This document shows positions 16,987 to 24,877 of a DNA stretch of 54,827 bases, piece by piece. The stretch comes from an uncultured Bacteroidia bacterium (GTDB lineage Bacteria > Bacteroidota > Bacteroidia > Bacteroidales > UBA932): contig CACZXH010000017.1 of assembly GCA_902785065.1 (NCBI GenBank), positions 40,428 through 95,254 on the forward strand, written 5' to 3'. The position numbers and the translations under genes were made by a program. The notes under the pieces were generated by a model. The model was not told the origin of the DNA. It was given only the letters and a program-made list of their open reading frames with translations, and ran no database searches. Within the stretch, counting starts at the first letter, position 1, and each line of letters starts with the position of its first letter.

Positions 16987-17018
16987 CAAAAATATCGTTT
17001 TTTTCGGTTTTCCGCAAA
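16987..17018 (-). promoter_or_regulatory. Promoter of the OmpA-like gene
   Basis: On the minus strand TTTG (17015-17018), a 20-bp spacer and TATTTTTG (16987-16994) match the Bacteroidetes consensus. The expected transcript has a leader of about 42 nt. Confidence 0.7.
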
Positions 17019-17088
17019 TTTTTCATCCGGTTTGATGCAAGGTTCGGGCCACTGAGGGATTTTCTTATCGGTTTTTAACTGATTGATA

Positions 17089-18294
17089 ATGATGAAAAAG
17101 ACGATACTTCTTGCACTTACGGGCCTGATGGGCCTCGTTTCCTGCTCGGTCTATGACGTGAGAATGGGGGAGGTCGACGGGATGTATTCCATGGACAAGA
17201 TGGCAGGCGCCGGGCCGGCAGGGATGCCGAACGGCGGCCAGGGCAGGCCGGGCGGCAAGGCCGGCATCCTCACGGCCGGCGAATGGAACGACCTGGACCA
17301 CTGGGACTTCTGGAGCGGGCTGATGGGTTCGCAGGACTACGGCGGAATGTCGCAGTACTGGCGGATGTATACGCCGCGCCGGGTGGCCGTCCGCGTTGCG
17401 GACGCCGCCGGCAAGCGGCTCCCCGCCCTTCGCATCACCCTGGAGCAGAACCAGAAGGTCCTGTGGAGCACCCTCACCGACAACCAGGGGGAAGCGGACC
17501 TCTGGGTGGACCCGTTCCACGCCCAGGCGGGCACGGACAACCTGGTCCTCACCATCGACGGAAAGCCCCAGGCATCGGCCCCGAAACTCTCCCCCTGGAA
17601 CGTCCAGCAGGAAGAGGCCGAAGTGAACTTCTACATCGTGGACAAGGCCAAGGCTCCCGAAAAGCGCGCCGACATCGCCTTCATCGTCGACGCCACGGGT
17701 TCCATGGGCGACGAGATCGAGTTCCTCAAGAAAGACCTCATCAACATCCTGGACCGCGCCAAAGGCGGCCTCGGCGAGATCGAACTCCGCACGGCCACCG
17801 TCTTCTACCGGGACACGGAGGATGAGTACGTGACCAAGTTCTCCCCCTTCACGGACGACTACCGCAAGACCATCCAGTACATCGCGATGCAGTATGCCGA
17901 CGGTGGCGGCGACCTTCCGGAAGCCGTCCACACAGCCCTGGAAGCCGGCCTCCAGAACCTCGCCTGGAACACCTCCGCCCGCGCCCGCATCGCCTTCCTC
18001 GTCCTGGACGCCCCCGCCCATCAGGATCACCAGGGCGTCGTGGAAAGCCTGCAGGCCTCCATCCGCGAATACGCCAAGCAAGGCGTCAAGCTCATCCCCG
18101 TCTTCTGCAGCAGCCCCTCCAAGGAATGCGAGTTCATGTGCCGCTTCTTCGCCGTCCTCACCGGCGGCACCTACGTCTTCCTCACCGACGACAGCGGTGT
18201 CGGCGGCGACCACATCGAAGCCTCCGTCGGCGACTTCCAAGTCGAGCCCCTCAACGACCTCCTCGTCCGGCTCATTGCGAAGTATGTCGGGTAG
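17089..18294 (+). CDS. VWA-domain lipoprotein
   Basis: A 401-residue protein with a lipoprotein signal (LALTGLMGLVSC), a Gly/Pro/Met-rich linker (residues about 40-65), a middle beta domain (about 85-185) resembling an Ig-like or carboxypeptidase-regulatory fold, and a C-terminal von Willebrand factor A domain (about 192-390). The VWA domain has a metal-binding MIDAS motif in the variant DATGSMGDE near residue 200, plus the later GGGDLPEAV segment. VWA domains bind protein ligands through a metal ion; the partner is unknown. The start is chosen at ATG 17089, since the upstream TTG at 17083 is less likely. It stands alone, followed by a palindromic repeat and the tRNA-Gly promoter. Confidence 0.85.
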   Translation: MMKKTILLALTGLMGLVSCSVYDVRMGEVDGMYSMDKMAGAGPAGMPNGGQGRPGGKAGILTAGEWNDLDHWDFWSGLMGSQDYGGMSQYWRMYTPRRVAVRVADAAGKRLPALRITLEQNQKVLWSTLTDNQGEADLWVDPFHAQAGTDNLVLTIDGKPQASAPKLSPWNVQQEEAEVNFYIVDKAKAPEKRADIAFIVDATGSMGDEIEFLKKDLINILDRAKGGLGEIELRTATVFYRDTEDEYVTKFSPFTDDYRKTIQYIAMQYADGGGDLPEAVHTALEAGLQNLAWNTSARARIAFLVLDAPAHQDHQGVVESLQASIREYAKQGVKLIPVFCSSPSKECEFMCRFFAVLTGGTYVFLTDDSGVGGDHIEASVGDFQVEPLNDLLVRLIAKYVG

Positions 18295-18298
18295 GGTC

Positions 18299-18336
18299 CG
18301 TCATTCCGAGCGGAGCGCAGCGAAGTCGAGGAATCT
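18299..18336 (+). repeat. Intergenic REP-like palindromic repeat
   Basis: CGTCATTCCGAGCGGAGCGC followed by AGCGAAGTCGAGGAATCT is the longest copy of the GTCATT...GAATCT element family seen in this window. It lies between the VWA gene and the tRNA-Gly promoter. Confidence 0.7.
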
Positions 18337-18354
18337 AAAAAAATTGCAAAAATA

Positions 18355-18385
18355 TTTGGAGATTCAGATTTTTGCCGTATCTTTG
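18355..18385 (+). promoter_or_regulatory. Promoter of the truncated tRNA-Gly gene
   Basis: TTTG (18355-18358), a 19-bp spacer and TATCTTTG (18378-18385) form a full Bacteroidetes promoter, about 36 bp upstream of the tRNA 5' end. The promoter of the broken tRNA gene is thus intact. Confidence 0.7.
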
Positions 18386-18421
18386 CAGTCCCGTTCCACG
18401 AGAACGAGTCTTTGAAATACT

Positions 18422-18446
18422 GCGGAAATAGCTCAGTTGGTAGAGC
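18422..18446 (+). pseudogene. 5' part of a split tRNA-Gly gene
   Basis: The 25 nt starting GCGGAAATAGCTCAG and ending GGTAGAGC are the acceptor 5' strand and D arm of a Bacteroidales tRNA-Gly. The sequence then changes to CTTTTTTTGTG and no anticodon or T arm follows. The matching 3' end (TTTTCCGC, pairing with GCGGAAA) is at 43969-43992, about 25.5 kb away. The anticodon arm is absent from both ends, so the gene cannot give a mature tRNA by simple joining. Confidence 0.7.
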
Positions 18447-18473
18447 TTTTTTTGTGTCTTAAATCGCCGTTTC

Positions 18474-18508
18474 AGGGCCGTAGATTTAGGATTTCGGCCC
18501 TATTTTTC
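18474..18508 (+). terminator. Terminator-like hairpin after the tRNA 5' part
   Basis: AGGGCC (18474-18479) pairs with GGCCCT (18496-18501), followed by ATTTTT. It would end transcripts from the tRNA promoter. Confidence 0.4.
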
Positions 18509-18595
18509 GGCGAGATTAAGCATGGGTTTTTAGAGTTCAAGTCCAGACCGCGACTCGAATTCTGGGGCTCAACGGATGATTTATGGGCGGTTTTT

Positions 18596-18643
18596 GTTCT
18601 ACCATTGTTCTACCAAATGCTCTTTTTTGACGAATGGTAGAAC
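18596..18643. repeat. Triplet of 9-mer sites, candidate recombinase attachment region
   Basis: GTTCTACCA occurs at 18596-18604 and 18607-18615 (11 bp apart, one helical turn), and its inverse TGGTAGAAC at 18635-18643. Paired direct and inverted short sites beside a tRNA fragment resemble integrase or excisionase binding sites. No coding gene is seen between 18295 and 18659. Confidence 0.45.
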
Positions 18644-18659
18644 AGGTAATCAGTACTCC

Positions 18660-18791
18660 TTATTCTGGCCTGACTGGAAATTCGGTGATTCTGAGGGTCG
18701 TACAGCCGTATGGAATCAACTCGATGTCTGACAGCGGACCCGTTTCCCTGGCTTGATAAGTATGATAATTGATATCGGAAGCGCCCCCATA
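18660..18791 (-). pseudogene. C-terminal remnant of a glycoside hydrolase-like protein
   Basis: Directly after the TAA stop of the GH125 gene, the same reading frame stays open for 43 codons and ends at 18660. It encodes DINYHTYQARETGPLSDIEL followed by IPYGCTTLRITEFPV. The IPYGCTTLRI-x-EFPV ending resembles the C termini of Bacteroidales glycoside hydrolases of the six-hairpin or arabinofuranosidase type; I cannot name the family. There is no start codon or upstream domain, so this looks like the tail of a deleted PUL gene left at the island edge. Confidence 0.5.
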
Positions 18792-20204
18792 TTACTGGAT
18801 GTCAATACTGTTAAGGATTCCCAATTTGCCTCGGTCGATAAGGTCCAGGATCAGTTCCCCGAAAAGGGTATTCTGCCACGCGAACCACGGACGGGTAAAA
18901 CGGGAGGCGTCATCCTTGTGGAAGCTTTCGTGGATGAACCCGGTTCCTGCATCCGTATCCAACAAGGTCTCGATACACCATTTGATCTCGGCATCATCGG
19001 TTGCAGTAAACGCTTTCATCATGATGCTCATGGGCCAGACCATATCATATCCGATATGGGGTCCCCCGATCCCTTCACCCGCTTTCCCTTTGAAAAAGAA
19101 GGGATTATCTTCGCTCCAGACAAATTTCCGGGTGTTCCGGTAAATCTTGTCCCGGAGCGATACGTCCCCCAGGTAGGCCATTGCCAGCAGCGATGGGACG
19201 TTGGCGTCATCCATCAAGAAACGGTTTCCGAACCCGTCCACCTCGAAGGCATAAATCTTTCCATACTTCGGGTGTTTATAAACGGCATATTTTTGTAGCG
19301 CAGCCTCCACTTCCGTCGCCAGAGAGCGGCTGTCCCCGGCCAGTTCCTTCTCCCCGTTGACCGTTTCAAGAATCTCCGCCATCTTTCGTAAAGAACTTAC
19401 TGCAAAGAAGTTGGAAGGAACCAGAAACTCAAAGGTAGTGGCATCGTCCGAAGGACGGAAAGCCGATGCAATGAGCCCTACCGGACTCACCGGGTTTCCC
19501 CAGCCATCGCAGGCCTTGGTATCCAACTGGCGTTCGGTCCGGCGTTGGAAGTGGTAGGGCCCCTTTCCTTCCTTTCGCTGCTGCGTGCGGAGGGTTTTAT
19601 AAATGTTCCTGGCCGCCTGCAGCCAGGTATCATCGAAAACGGACGCATCACCGCTTATCTTCCAATACTCATAAGCAAGACGGACAGGGTAGCACATGGA
19701 ATCAATCTCCCACTTGCGCTCGTGAACATAGGGGTTCATGTCCGTCAGGTCGCTCATCCATTCCCCTCCGGTCGGTCCGTCGTTGAAAGCGTTGGCATAC
19801 GGGTCAATGTTGATAAGACTGAACTGGCAGCGGATGACCCCTTCCAGCAGTTTCCTCAGCGCCGGGTCGTCCCGCATCAGGGAGAGGTAAGGCCAGACCT
19901 GGGCTCCGGAATCCCGGAGCCACATGGCGTGGATGTCTCCGGTATAGACAAAGGTCCGGGGCGTACCGTTTTCATCTTCGCTATAATGGACCGTGGTATC
20001 CAGCGTGTTGGGGAAACAGTTCCGGAACATCCAGCGAAGCTTTGCATTCGACAAAAGGGCTTCTACCTCCACGATTCTGGCCTCGACGGCCTCAGAGGTG
20101 AATAGCCGGTCCTTCGCGGCGGGCCTCCGATCCTGATAAGGTTGGGCCGAAGCGAGAATGGCCACGGTCATAAAAGACAGGCAGAGTAAACTGTTTTTCA
20201 TCAT
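18792..20204 (-). CDS. GH125 exo-alpha-1,6-mannosidase
   Basis: A 470-residue secreted (alpha/alpha)6-barrel enzyme of family GH125, which releases alpha-1,6-linked mannose from the non-reducing end of mannan or N-glycan cores by inversion. The family hallmark GDIHAMWLRDSGAQVWPY lies near residues 89-106, with NDGPTGGEW near 145, HIGYDMVWPMSIMM near 395, and the GFIHESFHKDD block with the probable catalytic base Glu near residue 425. A signal peptide (LLCLSFMTVAILASAQ) directs it to the periplasm. It is the last gene of the PUL operon, 6 bp after the GH92 gene, matching the GH76/GH92/GH125 set known from Bacteroides alpha-mannan loci. Confidence 0.92.
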   Translation of the reverse strand: MMKNSLLCLSFMTVAILASAQPYQDRRPAAKDRLFTSEAVEARIVEVEALLSNAKLRWMFRNCFPNTLDTTVHYSEDENGTPRTFVYTGDIHAMWLRDSGAQVWPYLSLMRDDPALRKLLEGVIRCQFSLINIDPYANAFNDGPTGGEWMSDLTDMNPYVHERKWEIDSMCYPVRLAYEYWKISGDASVFDDTWLQAARNIYKTLRTQQRKEGKGPYHFQRRTERQLDTKACDGWGNPVSPVGLIASAFRPSDDATTFEFLVPSNFFAVSSLRKMAEILETVNGEKELAGDSRSLATEVEAALQKYAVYKHPKYGKIYAFEVDGFGNRFLMDDANVPSLLAMAYLGDVSLRDKIYRNTRKFVWSEDNPFFFKGKAGEGIGGPHIGYDMVWPMSIMMKAFTATDDAEIKWCIETLLDTDAGTGFIHESFHKDDASRFTRPWFAWQNTLFGELILDLIDRGKLGILNSIDIQ

Positions 20205-20210
20205 TTTTCT

Positions 20211-22442
20211 TTATCGGCTTAAGGAATACGGGCGGTCTTCCGGCCGGGTCCCGCGGAGGAAGGACGGCTTGTCTGAAAGGGTAAAGCGGAGCTTGGCGCC
20301 GTGGAGGAGGTCGTCATGCCGGATATAATTGTGCTGCCAGACCCGTCCGTTGAGGCGGAGTTTCTCTACATACACTTTCTCCTCAGCGTTTCCGGGCGCT
20401 TCAATATGGACATCGCCTCCGGGGAGGTGCAGGACAGCCTTCTCAAAGAGCGGAGACCCCAGCGCATATTCTCCGCTGCCCGGGCATACCGGATAGAACC
20501 CCAGGGCCGAGAAAACATACCAGGCCGATGTCTGGCCATTATCTTCGTCGCCGCAGTAGCCGTCGGCCCAGGGACCGTAGAATTTCCCCATCACTTCCCG
20601 CACACGCGCCTGCGTCTTCCACGGCTGGGAGCACCAGTCGTACAGGTACAGCATGTGCTGGATGGGTTGGTTCCCATGGGCATAGTTTCCCATGCCCATC
20701 ACCGTCATCTCAATGATTTCATGGATCGGACGGCCATAGTAGCTGTCATCGTATTTGGGCGGCATCTGGAATACCGTATCCAGTTGGGCCGCAAAAGTTT
20801 CCGGCCCGCCCATCAGGCCGATAAGGCCTTCAACGTCGTGGAACACGCTCCATGTGTAGTGCAACGAGTTCCCTTCCGTGAAGTCTCCGCCCCATTTCAA
20901 GGGAGAGAAGGGCCTGGAGAAACGGCCGTCGGCCTTCCGGCCGTTCATGAGCCTGAATTCCGAATCATACAGATTCCGGTAATTCAGCGCAGCATGCCGG
21001 TAAGGGGCGAGTTCCTCCTCCGTCTTGCCCAGGGCCTGGCCCAACTGCCAGATACACCAGTCGTCATAGGCGTATTCCAGTGTGCGTGCCGCACTTTCGT
21101 TGATCCCTACATCGCAGGGCACGTAACCCAGGGAATCGTAGTATTGCCAGCCCAGACGACCGGAAGAGGAAACCCTCGGATGCACCGCATGCGCCCCATG
21201 GGTAACCGCTTCCCAGAGCTCATCGATATCCTGGCAAGGGATTCCCTTCAGGAAAGCATCGGCGACCACGGAGGCACTGTTGTTCCCCACCATGCACCCC
21301 CGGTGTCCCGGCGACGCCCATTCCGGCAGAAAACCGCTCTCCCGGAAATCGTTTACAAGTCCTGCCTGCACCCGGGCCGATGTTTCCGGATACACCAGGT
21401 TCAACAGCGGGAAAAGGCTGCGGAAGGTGTCCCAGAAGCCGGTATCCGTGAAGAAATAGCCTTTTTCGATGCGGCCGTTATGCGGACTGTAATGCACGCG
21501 TTCTCCCGCTTCGTTGATTTCGGACAGGTCGCGTGGAAACAGCAGGCAACGGTACAGGCAGCTGTAGAATGTGCGCAAGTTGTCCAGATTCCCGTCCGTC
21601 ACCTCGATTCGGCCCAGCAGGGCATTCCACTCATCGCGGGCTGCGTTCCGCACGGCCTCGAAGCCTCCTGTCACCTCCAAGAGGTTCCGTTCGGCCTGCT
21701 CCGCCGAAATGAACGACGAGGCCACCTGCAGGTTCACCTGCTGACCCCGAACGGTCCTAAAGCCGACAAGAGCCACATCCTCCCGGGCCGGGCAGGCTTC
21801 GAAAGGCGTATCGGAACGGACAATGAACCAGTTGCGGAAGCCGTCGGCTACTCCGCCGTGGTTGTGGACGGTATAGCCCCTGATCGTGTACGCATCAACC
21901 AGGGATACCTTCCCGCCCTCGAAAGCATCCACGACCAGGTAGGACTGCCCTTCGGGATAGGTAAGCCTGAAGGCCGCGGCATGGGACGTTGGGGTAAGTT
22001 CCGCCGTAACGTCATGGTCAGCCAGATACACACTATAGTAATAAGGGGTTGCAACTTCTGCCTTGTGGGAAAACCAGCTGGCTCGCGCGTCCTGGTCATA
22101 TACTGGACCGGTTGTCACCGGCATGAGGGAGAAAGCGCCATAGTCGTTGATCCAGGGGCTGGGTTGATGTGTCTGCTTGAGCCCACGGATATGCGTTGCA
22201 TCATAACGGTAGGTCCAGCCGTCTCCGTTCGAGCCAGTCTGCGGCGTCCAGAAATCGGCGCCCCATGGCACGGCAACCGCCGGATAGGTATTGCCGGTGG
22301 AGAGTTCGTAAGTGGAGGCTGTCCCTACCAGGGTGTTGACATAAGACACCGGATCCGGACGCTCTGGCCTGGCCACGGCGGAAACCGTTGCCAGCCAAGT
22401 CAGGAACAGCACCCCGTAAATCTTTATTGTACGCTTGCTCAT
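20211..22442 (-). CDS. GH92 alpha-mannosidase
   Basis: A 743-residue secreted enzyme of GH92, calcium-dependent exo-acting alpha-mannosidases that trim mostly alpha-1,2 or alpha-1,3 mannose side chains. The N terminus has a signal peptide and the beta-sandwich start DPVSYVNTLVGTAS; the catalytic (alpha/alpha)6 domain has GYFFTDTGFWDTFRSLFPLL and, near residue 630, GDEDNGQTSAWYVFSALGFY. The start overlaps the preceding gene by 4 bp. Linkage specificity cannot be told from the sequence. Confidence 0.93.
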   Translation of the reverse strand: MSKRTIKIYGVLFLTWLATVSAVARPERPDPVSYVNTLVGTASTYELSTGNTYPAVAVPWGADFWTPQTGSNGDGWTYRYDATHIRGLKQTHQPSPWINDYGAFSLMPVTTGPVYDQDARASWFSHKAEVATPYYYSVYLADHDVTAELTPTSHAAAFRLTYPEGQSYLVVDAFEGGKVSLVDAYTIRGYTVHNHGGVADGFRNWFIVRSDTPFEACPAREDVALVGFRTVRGQQVNLQVASSFISAEQAERNLLEVTGGFEAVRNAARDEWNALLGRIEVTDGNLDNLRTFYSCLYRCLLFPRDLSEINEAGERVHYSPHNGRIEKGYFFTDTGFWDTFRSLFPLLNLVYPETSARVQAGLVNDFRESGFLPEWASPGHRGCMVGNNSASVVADAFLKGIPCQDIDELWEAVTHGAHAVHPRVSSSGRLGWQYYDSLGYVPCDVGINESAARTLEYAYDDWCIWQLGQALGKTEEELAPYRHAALNYRNLYDSEFRLMNGRKADGRFSRPFSPLKWGGDFTEGNSLHYTWSVFHDVEGLIGLMGGPETFAAQLDTVFQMPPKYDDSYYGRPIHEIIEMTVMGMGNYAHGNQPIQHMLYLYDWCSQPWKTQARVREVMGKFYGPWADGYCGDEDNGQTSAWYVFSALGFYPVCPGSGEYALGSPLFEKAVLHLPGGDVHIEAPGNAEEKVYVEKLRLNGRVWQHNYIRHDDLLHGAKLRFTLSDKPSFLRGTRPEDRPYSLSR

Positions 22443-24877
22443 TTCGTTTCCAAGAGTTTGATGAAATAACCTCCCACCACACTCCGGGCCTTGAATCCCC
22501 GGTAATTGGGCTTGTCGGTGAACACCCAGTCGGACATGGGAACACGGTCCATGGTTTCATTCTCAAAACGCCAGACCGGTTCGATGAAGGATTCGAAGGT
22601 GGCCTTGTCGGAAGCCATGGTGGCGGTCCACATAATCCAGTCCAACTTGGTATAGGTCTCCCGGTTGTCCAGTGGAAGCCCGTATTCGTTGAAGCGGGAC
22701 GGATAGTAGGCGATCTCCTTCCGAGCGACACTGTCCGGGAAGATGTCCAGTCCCAACAGCTTGTCCCAGACCAGATTGTATTTCTGGCTCCAGGTTCCTT
22801 CCTTGTCGAAAGTAAGCCGGTAGTGGTCGCCGTCGTCGGCCATCTCCACCCATCGGGAGGCCATCTCGCGGGCGGCTGCCGTATATTCATCGGCAATGGC
22901 CTGCCTGCCCAGCAGCCCGGCCATGTATCCATAGGAGGCAACGCCCAGGATGGCCTTGATGGAAAGGTTGGTATTATGCGCAAAATGGCCGGCAAAGTCA
23001 TCCGTACAAAGCTGGTTTTCCGGATCGAGTCCAAACTGGCGAAGGTAATCGGCCCAGACCGTGAGGGTTTCCCAATGTCTCTCCGCATAGTCGGCATTCC
23101 CCTCGAACTTGCAGACCGCCGCAGTGAGAATGATCATGTTGCCACCCTCCTCCACCGGCATGTCGCCGCCGTACGTCTGCCCGTTGGCCATGGGATAGGT
23201 GCCCACATCGTGCGCGGGGAAAGGCTTCGTCCAGCGTCCGCTTTCCGCGTAATAGTAGATGTGGTTCATCAAGTATTCCGCAAACTTGGGATTATAGTAA
23301 AGGAACAGCGGTGCCGACGGATAGGTGATGTCCACCGTGCCGATGGACCCGTTGGAATTGTTCTCCTTGGAAAGCCAGAGAATCGCTCCGTCCGGGGCCT
23401 GCACCAACTTGTGGGCGTGGATGGACTGGCGGTACGCGAGGGCGCACAGCTCGGCATATTTCCGGCCGCCGGCTTTTTCGCAGTCGGCCATCAGGCGGCG
23501 GTCGAAGTCGTCGCAGCGTCGGAGGAGTTCCGCATAATCCGCTTCCGCCGCCGCGAACATGTCCTGGATGGTCTTGTCCCCGCTGCGGTTCCAATAGGGC
23601 CGGAGGTTCTCCCCGAAATACTGGATGGAATACAGGTCGTCGTAGCCGATGAGGACATGATCCTCCTGTCCGACATCCACCTTTCTCACGAGGGCCATCC
23701 GGCCGGCAAGGTTCTCTCCGGAAGTGGCGGAGAAGGGGATACCGCCGAGGAACGCCTCACGAAGCGCCAGGCCGGTTCCGGTTCCCACCTGACCGTCCTT
23801 TGCGTGGAGATAGAAGTAGCCCCAGTCAATCCGGAGGTCGTCCCCGCGCTTGGCCAGGACCTGCTGTGCCTGGCTGCCGCACTTCAGCCAGACGCCCTGC
23901 CCGTCGGTGTAGGCTTCGCTGCGGGAAGGCTGTCCCGCCTGGTCGGTCGCCCAGCGGGGGGAGGCTTCCAGGTACAGCTGGACGTCGTGCTTCCCGCCAT
24001 CCCGGGATACTACCTTGTAGCTGATATAGTTCACCGGGCGGGAGATGAGATCCAGGTCGTCCAGGAAGAGCGGGGCGGTGAAACTGAGTTCCAGCTCCAC
24101 GGGGCCGCAGCGGAAGCCATAATGCGTCCGGGTAGCCTGGACGTCGGCATAGAGCTGCTCCGCGGCCTGCTCAAGGGCCGTATGGGGCTCGTTCTGAAGC
24201 ATCAGCCCCATGTCCAGATAAGCCAGTCCGCCGGTGTCCGTGCAGGTGGCGGCAATCAGGTTCTTTCCCTCCCGGAGCACCCCGTCGGGAACAGGAGTAA
24301 AGGCATTCGTATGGCACTCGTGCCCCGTATTGAGCACCTCCACGCCGTTGATGTAGAAAACGGCGTCGTCATCGTTGCTGTAGGCGAGATACACCCGCTT
24401 GCCGCTGAGATCCTCGGACACCTCCACTTCCCGGCGCACCCATACCTTTTCAGTCTGCCAGGGCGTAAGGGAAGTCAGGTAGCCCGGGGTTCCAAAGGCG
24501 GCAGGGCCCTCGTTCCAGCCGGACGGCCGGTAGGATTCGGCGAACCAGTCGCCCTTGGGCTCGGAGAAGGTGTAAGCACCCCGCCAGGGCGTTTCCGCCG
24601 CCAGAGGGGCCAACGGACTCAGCTCCACTTCCTCCATGCCGAGGAAACGGTACACTTCGCCGTCCACCTTCAAGGCACCGATGAGCGGGAATTCCGCCCC
24701 GGTCCAATGCTTCACCGGCCCGTCGTACAGGTGGTCGTACATGCTCCAGGCACTGGTGTACGGGTCGATGGATACAAGCGGATAGGCCGGAGCGCGCAGG
24801 GCGTTGCGCTGCACCGTCTGCGTCTGGCATGCAGTCAGGGTGAACGCAAGGATAAGGATCAGTCTGAATTGTTTCAT
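22439..24877 (-). CDS. DUF4965 (glutaminase-A-like) lipoprotein
   Basis: An 812-residue secreted protein whose C-terminal half matches the DUF4965/DUF1793 glutaminase-like family, an (alpha/alpha)6-type domain with NNSNGSIGTVDITYPSAPLF, HDVGTYPMANGQTYGGDMPV and EEGGNMIILTAAV. The N-terminal half has a lipoprotein signal (ILAFTLTAC), the family start ALRAPAYPLVSIDPYTSAWS, and an inserted jelly-roll domain (about residues 90-220) like the sugar-binding domain of GH2 enzymes. Proteins of this family recur in Bacteroidales PULs beside GH92; activity is unproven and a glycosidase role is an inference. The start is ATG 24877 because it overlaps the upstream stop (TAATG). Confidence 0.82.
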   Translation of the reverse strand: MKQFRLILILAFTLTACQTQTVQRNALRAPAYPLVSIDPYTSAWSMYDHLYDGPVKHWTGAEFPLIGALKVDGEVYRFLGMEEVELSPLAPLAAETPWRGAYTFSEPKGDWFAESYRPSGWNEGPAAFGTPGYLTSLTPWQTEKVWVRREVEVSEDLSGKRVYLAYSNDDDAVFYINGVEVLNTGHECHTNAFTPVPDGVLREGKNLIAATCTDTGGLAYLDMGLMLQNEPHTALEQAAEQLYADVQATRTHYGFRCGPVELELSFTAPLFLDDLDLISRPVNYISYKVVSRDGGKHDVQLYLEASPRWATDQAGQPSRSEAYTDGQGVWLKCGSQAQQVLAKRGDDLRIDWGYFYLHAKDGQVGTGTGLALREAFLGGIPFSATSGENLAGRMALVRKVDVGQEDHVLIGYDDLYSIQYFGENLRPYWNRSGDKTIQDMFAAAEADYAELLRRCDDFDRRLMADCEKAGGRKYAELCALAYRQSIHAHKLVQAPDGAILWLSKENNSNGSIGTVDITYPSAPLFLYYNPKFAEYLMNHIYYYAESGRWTKPFPAHDVGTYPMANGQTYGGDMPVEEGGNMIILTAAVCKFEGNADYAERHWETLTVWADYLRQFGLDPENQLCTDDFAGHFAHNTNLSIKAILGVASYGYMAGLLGRQAIADEYTAAAREMASRWVEMADDGDHYRLTFDKEGTWSQKYNLVWDKLLGLDIFPDSVARKEIAYYPSRFNEYGLPLDNRETYTKLDWIMWTATMASDKATFESFIEPVWRFENETMDRVPMSDWVFTDKPNYRGFKARSVVGGYFIKLLETK

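Noticed and set aside
18422-18560. An intact tRNA made from GCGGAAATAGC and the later GTTCAAGTCC at about 18536
   Set aside because: The second segment resembles a T loop, but its flanks do not form a T stem and the 3' strand does not pair with GCGGAAA beyond four bases; the spacer is too long.
18437-18640. A 67-codon plus-strand frame over the tRNA 5' part and repeat region
   Set aside because: It begins inside the tRNA D arm and shows no protein-like sequence; the region is better explained as an attachment site with palindromes.
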